Assembly: GCA_002347365.1 (NCBI GenBank)
Contig: DDWT01000036.1
Location: forward strand, 1 to 26,766
Length of the DNA stretch: 26,766 nt
Direction: 5' to 3'
Source of the DNA: Actinobacteria bacterium UBA2279
GTDB taxonomy: Bacteria > Actinomycetota > Coriobacteriia > Anaerosomatales > Anaerosomataceae
Below, in pieces: positions 15,436 through 22,401 of the stretch. The notes beneath the pieces were generated by a model, which was given only the letters and a program-made list of their open reading frames with translations, did no database searches and was not told the DNA's origin. A program made the translations under genes and the position numbers. Position 1 is the first letter of the stretch. The number at the start of each line of letters is the position of its first letter.

Positions 15436-16476
15436 ATGATCGTCCAGTTCGCCCGCATCGTGTTCCTTGCAGCGGGTGCAATGGGCGGTTTCGCGGTATC
15501 TCAGCTCATCGATTGGACCGAGACGATCGGCTTCTCGCGGGAACTCGTCATCTTCATCTTCATCATTCTTGGAGCTGCGATCGGGTACCTGATCGGTGGG
15601 ATTCTTGGACGCGAGACCACCCTTGCCTACAAACGGCTTGAGAAGAAGCTGCAAGACAACGACACAACCGATCTTCTGCTCGCCGGAGGAGGACTCATCT
15701 TCGGCTTGCTTGTCGCGTTGCTGGTGTCCATCCCGGTGCGCCTCATCGAGCCGCGGTGGATATCGTTCCTGGCAACGATTCTCATATATGGCCTGTGTGC
15801 GTATGGCGGAGTCCAGCTCTTCCTCATCAAGAGCGCCGACGTCGGCGCTCGCCTGGCTGCTCGGACGGGCTCGACTTCGCTGCAGCCACCCGCTATGGCC
15901 TTCCTCGATACCAGCGCCGTGATCGACGGCCGATTCGCGGCGCTTCGGCACGCCGGATTCCTTCCTGGCGAGGTGCGCGTGCCTCGTTTCGTACTTGCCG
16001 AGCTGCAAACGCTTTCTGACTCAGCAGATGACACGAAGCGTGCCCGCGGAAGACGCGGGCTTGACCATCTGGCGAAACTCGCAGGTGGTGATGGTGCGGT
16101 GACGGTATTCGAGGCTGATTACCCGGAGATCCCAACGGTGGACGCCAAGCTCGTTCGCCTTGCCGTGGACACGGGTGGGTCGGTCGTGACTGTCGATTTC
16201 AACCTCACAAAGGTCGCGCGTGTCGAAGGCGCCGTCGTCCTGAACGTGAACGAGGTGGCCGAGGCAGTCCGCCCGGCGTTCCTCCCCGGAGATAGGTTGC
16301 ACATCGCCATCACCAAGGAAGGCAAAGAGGCTGGACAGGGCGTTGGCTATCTCGAGGACGGCACCATGGTCGTCGTCCAGGATGCCAGGGGTGTCGTGGG
16401 CTCGGATATCGACGTCGAAGTCACATCCGTCCTGCAGACGTCTGCGGGCCGCATGATCTTTGCGAGGCCGGCATGA
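15436..16476 (+). CDS. PIN/TRAM domain membrane protein (YacL-like)
   Basis: A 346-residue protein in the YacL family. Four membrane helices lie at about 5-25, 36-57, 80-100 and 109-131. A PIN nuclease domain follows (about 153-275) with AFLDTSAVIDG (Asp158, Asp164), the conserved Glu of LAELQ and the later TVDFN acid. A TRAM RNA-binding domain closes it (about 280-345). It is probably a membrane-tethered ribonuclease; the substrate is unknown. The start is doubtful: GTG 15385 lies directly on a GAGAGGAGG tract with no spacing, whereas ATG 15436 gives the normal family N-terminus. The stop overlaps the ispD start (ATGA). Confidence 0.88.
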   Translation: MIVQFARIVFLAAGAMGGFAVSQLIDWTETIGFSRELVIFIFIILGAAIGYLIGGILGRETTLAYKRLEKKLQDNDTTDLLLAGGGLIFGLLVALLVSIPVRLIEPRWISFLATILIYGLCAYGGVQLFLIKSADVGARLAARTGSTSLQPPAMAFLDTSAVIDGRFAALRHAGFLPGEVRVPRFVLAELQTLSDSADDTKRARGRRGLDHLAKLAGGDGAVTVFEADYPEIPTVDAKLVRLAVDTGGSVVTVDFNLTKVARVEGAVVLNVNEVAEAVRPAFLPGDRLHIAITKEGKEAGQGVGYLEDGTMVVVQDARGVVGSDIDVEVTSVLQTSAGRMIFARPA

Positions 16477-17180
16477 GCAGGAACGTAGCGATCATCGTTG
16501 CTGGTGGAGACGGTACGCGACTCGGCCGCGAAGGTGGCAAACAGCTGGCGGTCGTCGCCGGGATGCCCGTGCTCGGCCACACGATCGCGGCGTTCGAGGC
16601 CTGCGCTGCAGTGGACGCCATAGTGGTGGTTGCTCATCCCTCAAGGGTGGGCGAGTACACTGCGGTCGTCCGGCAGTCCGGTGCACGCAAGGTGGAGTCC
16701 ATCGTTCCCGGCGGGGAGACCAGGCAGGATTCGGTCGCCAACGGGCTGGTGGTTGTCGGGCAGAGTGCGGACATCATCATCGTGCACGATGGCGCCCGTC
16801 CTCTTGTGACGCCGGCGTTGATAGAAGAGACGATCAGAGGATTGGTTGAGGATGCGTCCGCCTCAGGCGCGATCGTTGGACATCCCTCATATGACACGGT
16901 CAAGTCTGTGGTTGAAGAGGGTTACGTGGAAACCACGGAGGATCGGGAGCGACTCTGGCTTGTGCAGACCCCCCAGGTGTTCCGGGCTGTGGTGCTGCGA
17001 GATGCTTACGCTCGCGCAGCCGCCGAGGGATTCCGGGGCACCGATGACGCCTCGATCGTGGAGCGTACCGGTGGTCGCATACGTTTGATTCTCGGTCCAC
17101 GGGACAACATCAAGGTGACGGTACCCGAAGACCTTGTGGTCGTAGAGCGGTTGCTTGCCGAGAGGGCGGTGGGTCTGTGA
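16473..17180 (+). CDS. ispD: 2-C-methyl-D-erythritol 4-phosphate cytidylyltransferase
   Basis: A 235-residue IspD, third enzyme of the non-mevalonate (MEP) isoprenoid pathway, joining CTP to methylerythritol phosphate. The nucleotide loop is AGGDGTRLG (10-18), followed by PGGETRQDSV, the metal-binding HDGARPLV and the substrate-specificity segment QTPQVF with FRGTDDASIVE. The ATG overlaps the stop of the PIN-TRAM gene and its own stop overlaps the ispF GTG, so the three are translationally coupled. Length is normal. Confidence 0.96.
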   Translation: MSRNVAIIVAGGDGTRLGREGGKQLAVVAGMPVLGHTIAAFEACAAVDAIVVVAHPSRVGEYTAVVRQSGARKVESIVPGGETRQDSVANGLVVVGQSADIIIVHDGARPLVTPALIEETIRGLVEDASASGAIVGHPSYDTVKSVVEEGYVETTEDRERLWLVQTPQVFRAVVLRDAYARAAAEGFRGTDDASIVERTGGRIRLILGPRDNIKVTVPEDLVVVERLLAERAVGL

Positions 17181-17671
17181 CGGGTTCGTCGTTGCGTGTT
17201 GGCATCGGGTATGACGTACATGCGTTCGCCGAGGGACGACGACTCGTCCTTGGCGGGGTCGATATCCCCGGTAAGCGTGGACTTGCCGGACACTCCGATG
17301 CCGACGTTCTCGTTCACGCCCTGATGGATGCTCTGGTGGGCGCGTTGCGCGCGGGGGACATCGGCAAGCTCTTCCCCGATACTGACCCCGCCTATGAGGG
17401 TGTTTCGAGTCTGATACTGCTCGGCCGTGTCGGCGAGATGATGCGTTCCGAGGGCTACCGACTCGTCGATGCGGACACCGTGCTGGTGCTGGAGCAACCG
17501 AAGATCGCTTCATATCGTGATGAAATGCGGACACGCATGGCCGAGGCGCTGGGTGTGGATGCTGCTGTGGTGGGAGTCAAGGCCACGACGACAGAGGGCC
17601 TTGGATTCGTCGGTCGTGAAGAGGGTGTCGCTGCGCAGGCGGTCGTTCTTCTGGAGCGGATCGAATTGTGA
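17177..17671 (+). CDS. ispF: 2-C-methyl-D-erythritol 2,4-cyclodiphosphate synthase
   Basis: A 164-residue IspF, which closes CDP-methylerythritol phosphate to the cyclodiphosphate with loss of CMP. Zinc ligands are seen in GYDVHAF (Asp and His) and in GHSDADVLVHALMDAL (His). DIGKLFPDTDP and the C-terminal KATTTEGLGFVGREEGVAAQAV are family hallmarks. The start is GTG 17177, overlapping the ispD stop (GTGA). Separate ispD and ispF genes occur here rather than the fused ispDF of some bacteria. A 249-base leader follows before cysE. Confidence 0.96.
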   Translation: MTGSSLRVGIGYDVHAFAEGRRLVLGGVDIPGKRGLAGHSDADVLVHALMDALVGALRAGDIGKLFPDTDPAYEGVSSLILLGRVGEMMRSEGYRLVDADTVLVLEQPKIASYRDEMRTRMAEALGVDAAVVGVKATTTEGLGFVGREEGVAAQAVVLLERIEL

Positions 17672-17840
17672 GTGAACGCGTCCGATTCTCATCGAGCCCG
17701 ACAGGTGCATGGCACCACGTGTGGTCCTGTCCGCACTGTGAGCCCTTCTGACGGGGTCGCGCCCATGGATCGCACATCGCCGTACCCCCAGGGCCTCTGG
17801 GCGAGCAGGGGGCGTATCATCGACTGCAGGTCATGCTCGG

Positions 17841-17870
17841 TTGACACTCTGAGCAGGGTAAAGGGATAGT
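17841..17870 (+). promoter_or_regulatory. Promoter for cysE-cysS
   Basis: A consensus TTGACA at 17841-17846 is followed after 18 bases by GATAGT at 17865-17870. The transcript would begin about 40 bases ahead of cysE. Confidence 0.5.
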
Positions 17871-17920
17871 AGTCCGACCCGAGGGGCAAAGACCCGTGCC
17901 TGAGGAGGATGGGACGAGCG

Positions 17921-18625
17921 ATGCTCTCGCAGTTGCGAGCCGACATACAGGCAGTCAAAGACCGTGATCCGGCGTGCCCGTCCACATGGTCTGCCCTGAC
18001 GAACTACCCGGGCCTGAAGGCAGTTCGATGGCATCGGCGGACGTACTGGCTGCACGGTCATGGTTTCGTGTGGCTGGCGCGTGCCATCAGCCAGTGGGTA
18101 AGGCATCGGACTGGCATCGAGATCCACCCGGGTGCCACGATCGAGGAGGGTTTCTTCATCGATCATGGCATGGGAGTCGTGATAGGTGAGACGACGATCA
18201 TCCATCGCAACGTCACTCTCTACCAGGGTGTGACGCTCGGCGGCACGGGCAAGGAGCGGGGCAAGCGCCATCCGACCATCGAGGAACAGGTCGTCGTTGG
18301 TGTCGGAGCCACCGTGCTCGGAGATATCACGATCGGACGCGGGTCCAAGGTAGGTGCGGGGGCGGTCGTGATCCACGATGTGCCGCCGAACTGCACCGTA
18401 GTCGGCGTACCCGGTCGCGTGGTCGTGCGCGAGGGGCAGCGCGTCGAGGCGATCGACCTGCACCACGAGGACCTGCCAGACCCGGTGGTCGAGATGTACC
18501 GTGTTCTGCAGCGCCGGATGGACAAGCTCGAGACGCGGCTTGCGCGAGACGAGGCATCGGGAGACGAACAGGGGACGTCCGTGTTCGCGGACAAGGTGGA
18601 ATCCGACAGTCAAGAAGGGGAGTAG
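17921..18625 (+). CDS. cysE: Serine O-acetyltransferase
   Basis: A 234-residue CysE. The N-terminal helices (LSQLRADIQAVKDRDPA, then NYPGLKAVRWHRRTYWLHG) precede a left-handed beta helix of hexapeptide repeats, with the active-site His in DHGMGVVIGET and the cofactor loop GVTLGGTGKERGKRHP. It makes O-acetylserine for cysteine synthesis from serine and acetyl-CoA. The last 40 residues are charged and probably disordered. ATG 17921 gives the usual family N-terminus; ATG 17909 directly abuts the GAGGAGG tract and would have no spacing. cysS starts 1 base after its stop. Confidence 0.94.
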   Translation: MLSQLRADIQAVKDRDPACPSTWSALTNYPGLKAVRWHRRTYWLHGHGFVWLARAISQWVRHRTGIEIHPGATIEEGFFIDHGMGVVIGETTIIHRNVTLYQGVTLGGTGKERGKRHPTIEEQVVVGVGATVLGDITIGRGSKVGAGAVVIHDVPPNCTVVGVPGRVVVREGQRVEAIDLHHEDLPDPVVEMYRVLQRRMDKLETRLARDEASGDEQGTSVFADKVESDSQEGE

Positions 18626-18626
18626 C

Positions 18627-20129
18627 ATGTCGATCCGCGTGTACAACACACTGACCCGTCGCAAGGAGGAGTTCGAGCCTCGCGAGCCCGGGAAAGTCGC
18701 CATGTACGTGTGTGGGCCGACGGTCTACAACCACATCCATATCGGTAACGGGCGTACGTTCCTGACGTTCGACGTGATCCGGCGCTACCTCGTGTGGCGC
18801 GGCTTCGACGTCCGGTTCGTACAGAACATCACCGATGTCGATGACAAGATCATCAACCGGGCGAAGGAGGAGGGTATTCCTGCGGCCGACGTGGCCCGGA
18901 CTTACACGCACGCGTTTCGCAAGGCGATGGACGACTTCGCGATCGAGCGTCCTACGGTACAGCCGAAGGCTACGGAGATGATCGAGCCGATGATCGCTAT
19001 GGTCGAGCGTCTGGTCGAGAACGGCCACGCGTATGTTGTCGATGGCGACGTCTACTTCTCGGTCCGCTCGTTTCCCGAGTACGGGAAGCTCTCGGGCCGC
19101 GACATCGATGATCTGCTCTCGGGCGCACGTGTCGACGTCGACACGCGCAAGCAAGACCCGCTCGACTTTGCGTTGTGGAAGGCGGCGAAGCCCGGTGAGC
19201 CGCACTGGCCGAGTCCCTGGGGCGAGGGGCGACCGGGCTGGCACTTGGAGTGCTCCGTCATGTCCGAAGCTGAGCTGGGTGTCCCGTTCGACATTCACGG
19301 CGGTGGTTCAGATCTGGTGTTCCCGCATCACGAGAATGAGATCGCGCAGTCCGAAGCTGCCACCGGCAAGCCTTTCGCGCGCTACTGGTTGCATGGTGGC
19401 ATGCTGCAGATCAATGCCGAGAAGATGAGCAAATCCCTCGGCAACTTCATGCTTCTCCGCGACGTCTTGGCGCAGTACCCTACGCCGGTCGTTCGGCTGC
19501 TCATGTTGCAGACGCACTATCGCAGTCCGCTCGATTTCTCACCCGACCGCCTGGACGAGGCCGTTTCGTCTCACGAGCGCATACTGAATATCGTTCGCAA
19601 CCTGCACTGGGCTCGCACGGCCGAAGTGAGTGGCGAAGGCGCTACAGATGAGTCTCGGGTTGCGCTTGCGGGTGCTCTGGAAGAAGCCCGGGCGAAGTTC
19701 GTTGCCGAGATGGATGACGACTTCAACACCGCAGGAGCTATCGGCGCTGTATTCGAGATCGGTCGTGCTGCGAATGCGTTCCTTTCGGAGCACCAGTCCG
19801 ATCTCGCTGAGGTCGACCGCGAGCTGCTTGTCAACGCCGAGAACCTCGTGATCGAGCTTCTCGGAGTCCTAGGTATCGAGATCGCCGAGGCGACGCGTGA
19901 CAACTCGGATCTTCCGCCTGATGTGATCGGACTTGCCGAGCAGCTTGCAGGCTATACCGGCACCGACTCAGCCGAGGCGGTCAAGGCGTTGCTCGCGGCT
20001 CGTTCGGTCGCTCGAACAGAGAAGAACTGGGCTGCCGCTGACGCAGTGAGAGATGGCCTCATGCTCATCGGGATCGCCATCGAAGACACGCCGCAAGGGC
20101 CGCGCGTGAACTATCGGCCGAGGGGATAG
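18627..20129 (+). CDS. cysS: Cysteinyl-tRNA synthetase
   Basis: A 500-residue class I synthetase that charges tRNA-Cys. Zinc ligand Cys29 in MYVCGPTVYN precedes the HIGH-type motif HIGN (38-41). Further zinc ligands sit in WHLECSVMS and HHENE. The KMSKS motif appears in EKMSKSLGNF. A helical DALR-type domain and a small C-terminal domain end the protein. ATG 18627 is preceded by AAGGGGAG and lies 1 base after cysE, so cysteine synthesis and charging are cotranscribed as in Bacillus. The gene for Mini-III RNase, which follows cysS in Bacillus, is absent. Confidence 0.97.
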   Translation: MSIRVYNTLTRRKEEFEPREPGKVAMYVCGPTVYNHIHIGNGRTFLTFDVIRRYLVWRGFDVRFVQNITDVDDKIINRAKEEGIPAADVARTYTHAFRKAMDDFAIERPTVQPKATEMIEPMIAMVERLVENGHAYVVDGDVYFSVRSFPEYGKLSGRDIDDLLSGARVDVDTRKQDPLDFALWKAAKPGEPHWPSPWGEGRPGWHLECSVMSEAELGVPFDIHGGGSDLVFPHHENEIAQSEAATGKPFARYWLHGGMLQINAEKMSKSLGNFMLLRDVLAQYPTPVVRLLMLQTHYRSPLDFSPDRLDEAVSSHERILNIVRNLHWARTAEVSGEGATDESRVALAGALEEARAKFVAEMDDDFNTAGAIGAVFEIGRAANAFLSEHQSDLAEVDRELLVNAENLVIELLGVLGIEIAEATRDNSDLPPDVIGLAEQLAGYTGTDSAEAVKALLAARSVARTEKNWAAADAVRDGLMLIGIAIEDTPQGPRVNYRPRG

Positions 20130-20131
20130 CG

Positions 20132-20866
20132 GTGTCCGAGATCATCGAGGGGCGCAACGCCGTGCTCGAGATGCTCCGCTCGGGTCAGGGACTGCAGCGT
20201 GTGCTGTTGGCGCGCGGAGTCAAGCCGAATCCGACACTTGATGAGATCAGGCGCCTGGCGAACGCCGCCTCGGTTCGCGTCGTCGATGTGGATCGAACCG
20301 AACTCGACCGGCTCAGCGCACGTGGTGCGCATCAGGGTGTGGCAGCCGAGGTCGCCCCCTTCCGATTCGCCGCACTATCCGACGTCCTGAAGCGCACCGC
20401 AGGCAAGGACACGAGCCTGATCGTCGTGCTTGATCACGTGACGGATCCCGGGAACTTCGGGGCAGTCGTACGTTCGGTGGAGGTAGCGGGTGGGGATGCG
20501 GTCATCGTCGCGAAGGATCGAAGTGCGTCCGTGACCGCCGTCGTCCACAAATCGTCAGCCGGCGCGACCGTACATCTGCCGATCGTGCGGGTCGTCAACA
20601 TCCGCCAAACGCTGCAGGAGTTGAAGGACGCAGGCTTCTGGGTCGTGGGAGCATCAGAGAAGGCCGAGCAGCTCGCGTGGGACGCTCCGCTCGAGGGCCG
20701 GATCGCACTCGTTATGGGCGCCGAGGGCAGCGGACTGTCGCGAGTTGTACAAGAGGCATGTGACTTCCTGGTGCGGCTGCCGGTGCGTGGGCAGGTCGAC
20801 TCTCTCAACGTGGCGCAGGCGACCACAGTACTCGCTTTCGAGTGGGTCCGTCGCCTGGCACGATGA
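20132..20866 (+). CDS. rlmB: 23S rRNA 2'-O-methyltransferase RlmB (SpoU/TrmH family)
   Basis: A 244-residue SPOUT methyltransferase. The N-terminal L30e-like substrate-binding domain (about 1-75) begins IIEGRNAVLEML. The trefoil-knot catalytic domain has motif 1 DHVTDPGNFGAVVRS, motif 2 VMGAEGSGLSR and motif 3 VDSLNVAQATTVLAFE. RlmB methylates the ribose of a conserved guanosine in 23S rRNA using SAM. The GTG start lies 2 bases after the cysS stop, and the stop overlaps the yacP start. Confidence 0.95.
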   Translation: MSEIIEGRNAVLEMLRSGQGLQRVLLARGVKPNPTLDEIRRLANAASVRVVDVDRTELDRLSARGAHQGVAAEVAPFRFAALSDVLKRTAGKDTSLIVVLDHVTDPGNFGAVVRSVEVAGGDAVIVAKDRSASVTAVVHKSSAGATVHLPIVRVVNIRQTLQELKDAGFWVVGASEKAEQLAWDAPLEGRIALVMGAEGSGLSRVVQEACDFLVRLPVRGQVDSLNVAQATTVLAFEWVRRLAR

Positions 20867-21381
20867 TGCGCCTATACCACCTCATCATCGACGGCTACAA
20901 CGTCATCCACCACGATCCGCGATACAGGTCGCTGGCAGAGCATGACCTTGACGCCGCACGGACTCGGCTTGTCGAGGACGTTGCGTCTTTCGCGGTCGGG
21001 GAGAGCCGAGCCGTTGTTGTCTTCGATGGGGAAGCCAATCCGAACTCAGACGGCGCACCTCATCGCATCGCCGGGGTGACCGTGATCTTCTCGGCAAGCG
21101 GGGAAAGCGCCGACAGTGTTGTGGAGGCGCTCGCGCGCCGAGGGCGCGAGCGAGGAGAACGGGTGACGGTCGTTACATCGGATGCCGCAACACAGTGGAC
21201 GGTGTTCGCCGGAGAGGTGTCCCGGATGTCTTCTGCGGAGTTCTCACGCAGGTTGGAGGAGACCGGTCGAGACTGGGAGGAGCACGCTCCGACAGGCAGC
21301 GTCAGGGGCGTTCTTGAAGACAGGATCGACGATGAGGTCCGCCAAACGCTCTCACGGTGGGCTCGCGGGAATCACCCGTGA
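20863..21381 (+). CDS. yacP: NYN domain RNase-like protein YacP
   Basis: A 172-residue protein with the NYN/PIN-like fold: LIIDGYNVIH at the N-terminus, VVVFDGEANPNSDG in the middle and VTVVTSDAATQW later, which supply the expected acidic metal ligands. YacP (Rae1) of Bacillus is a ribosome-associated endoribonuclease that cuts mRNA in the A site. Two overlapping ATG codons (20863 and 20866) both overlap the rlmB stop; 20863 is taken. The rlmB-yacP-sigH order matches Bacillus. Confidence 0.92.
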   Translation: MMRLYHLIIDGYNVIHHDPRYRSLAEHDLDAARTRLVEDVASFAVGESRAVVVFDGEANPNSDGAPHRIAGVTVIFSASGESADSVVEALARRGRERGERVTVVTSDAATQWTVFAGEVSRMSSAEFSRRLEETGRDWEEHAPTGSVRGVLEDRIDDEVRQTLSRWARGNHP

Positions 21382-21455
21382 TCCGGGCTCGTCGAGATGA
21401 GCCCTCGCATTTCCTGCCGAAAAGTGTCAGGTTTCTTCAGATTGTTGCCGATGTG

Positions 21456-21485
21456 TTGAATCAAGACGTAAGACGCTGCTACAGT
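21456..21485 (+). promoter_or_regulatory. Possible sigH promoter
   Basis: TTGAAT at 21456-21461 and TACAGT at 21480-21485 are 18 bases apart. Transcription from here would place the 12-bp direct repeats (21511-21546) inside the 5' untranslated leader. Confidence 0.45.
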
Positions 21486-21510
21486 CGGTGTGCGTTCGCA
21501 AGTGTAGGAA

Positions 21511-21546
21511 TTCACAAGAGCGTTCACAAGAGCGTTCACAAGAGCG
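21511..21546 (+). repeat. Three perfect tandem copies of a 12-bp repeat
   Basis: TTCACAAGAGCG occurs three times head-to-tail with no mismatch at 21511-21522, 21523-21534 and 21535-21546. It lies between the likely sigH promoter and the ribosome site, outside any supported gene. A regulator-binding array or replication slippage could explain it. Confidence 0.9.
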
Positions 21547-21594
21547 CCAGTTCCTCCTCAGGCTTCTGGGGGATCCGTAGGAGGGAACATCACA

Positions 21595-22245
21595 TTGCAA
21601 AGTATGGCTGGGGACCCGCGACGTAGACTCGGACGATCCACCGACGAGATGGCGCTCATCCACGCTGCTCAATCTGGGGATGAAGCTGCCTCCGCAACAC
21701 TCGTTGCCAAGTACCGTGGTTTTGTGAGGTGCAAGGCGCGCTCGTACTTCCTCGCCGGCGCTGATCGTGACGACGTCATACAAGAAGGTATGATCGGACT
21801 CTACAAGGCGATTCGCGACTACGATCCTTCGCGACAGTCTAGTTTCCGCTCGTTCGCCGAGCTGTGTATCACTCGCCAGCTCATCACGGCTATCAAGTCG
21901 GCCACGCGCCAGAAGCATTCTCCGCTGAACTCCTACATCTCGTTGAGCCGCTCTGCTCATATGGAGGAGGAGGGCGACCGAGTACTCGAGGATATTCTCG
22001 CCGCCAAGGAGATCTGTGATCCCGCCGACATCGTCATCTCGGCCTGGGAGACCACTAACATACGTGAGGGCTTCATGCAGGTGTTGTCGCCGTTCGAGTT
22101 CGAGGTACTCCGCCTGTATGTAGATGGCAAGTCATATCAGGAAGTGGCGAGCTGTCTCGGCAGACACGTGAAGTCAGTGGACAACGCTCTGCAGCGCATC
22201 AAGCGCAAGATCGAGTTCCAGATCGAGCGTTGCCGCGCCTGCTAG
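21595..22245 (+). CDS. sigH: RNA polymerase sigma factor SigH (sigma-70 family)
   Basis: A 216-residue alternative sigma factor of the SigH/Spo0H type. Region 2 spans about 25-95, with DRDDVIQEGMIGLYKAIRDYD (here cited as residues about 58-78) and SFRSFAELCITRQLITAIKSATRQKH contacting the -10 element; region 4 (about 155-210) has LSPFEFEVLRLYVDGKSYQE and the helix-turn-helix NALQRIKRKIE. Bacillus SigH drives early sporulation and competence genes; the targets here are unknown. The TTG 21595 start has AGGAGGG with a 9-base gap, better than ATG 21604. No anti-sigma gene is adjacent. Three 12-bp repeats lie in its leader. Confidence 0.93.
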   Translation: MQSMAGDPRRRLGRSTDEMALIHAAQSGDEAASATLVAKYRGFVRCKARSYFLAGADRDDVIQEGMIGLYKAIRDYDPSRQSSFRSFAELCITRQLITAIKSATRQKHSPLNSYISLSRSAHMEEEGDRVLEDILAAKEICDPADIVISAWETTNIREGFMQVLSPFEFEVLRLYVDGKSYQEVASCLGRHVKSVDNALQRIKRKIEFQIERCRAC

Positions 22246-22274
22246 AATCTCTGGCGTGCTTTGCGTGCGCGGGC

Positions 22275-22280
22275 TACAAT
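22275..22280 (+). promoter_or_regulatory. Possible -10 box for tRNA-Thr
   Basis: TACAAT lies 11 bases ahead of the tRNA, the distance expected if transcription begins near the mature 5' end. The -35 region is weak. Confidence 0.4.
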
Positions 22281-22291
22281 AGGCGCGTTTC

Positions 22292-22366
22292 GCCGGCGTA
22301 GCTCAATGGCAGAGCAATGGTTTTGTAAACCATAGGTTGTAGGTTCGACTCCTATCGCCGGCTCCA
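22292..22366 (+). tRNA. tRNA-Thr (anticodon TGT)
   Basis: The acceptor stem is GCCGGCG (22292-22298) with CGCCGGC (22356-22362), then U and an encoded CCA. The anticodon stem ATGGT/ACCAT holds the loop TTTGTAA, giving TGT. The T-arm has GTTCGACTC. A hairpin 8 bases downstream ends the transcript. Confidence 0.95.
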
Positions 22367-22374
22367 TAAGCATC

Positions 22375-22401
22375 ACGACCCGGGTCACTGGCCCGGGTCG
22401 T
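22375..22401. terminator. 10-bp hairpin between tRNA-Thr and the cyclase gene
   Basis: ACGACCCGGG (22375-22384) pairs exactly with CCCGGGTCGT (22392-22401) around a 7-base loop that contains the cyclase stop codon. It could end both the plus-strand tRNA and the minus-strand cyclase transcript. T-runs are lacking on both sides. Confidence 0.55.

Noticed and set aside
17672..17920. A tRNA-Cys T-box ahead of cysE
   Set aside because: The conserved T-box core (TGGnACCGCG type) could not be found in the leader by eye.
21511..21546. The 12-bp tandem repeats as a CRISPR array
   Set aside because: Units are too short, have no spacers between them, and no cas gene is in the window.
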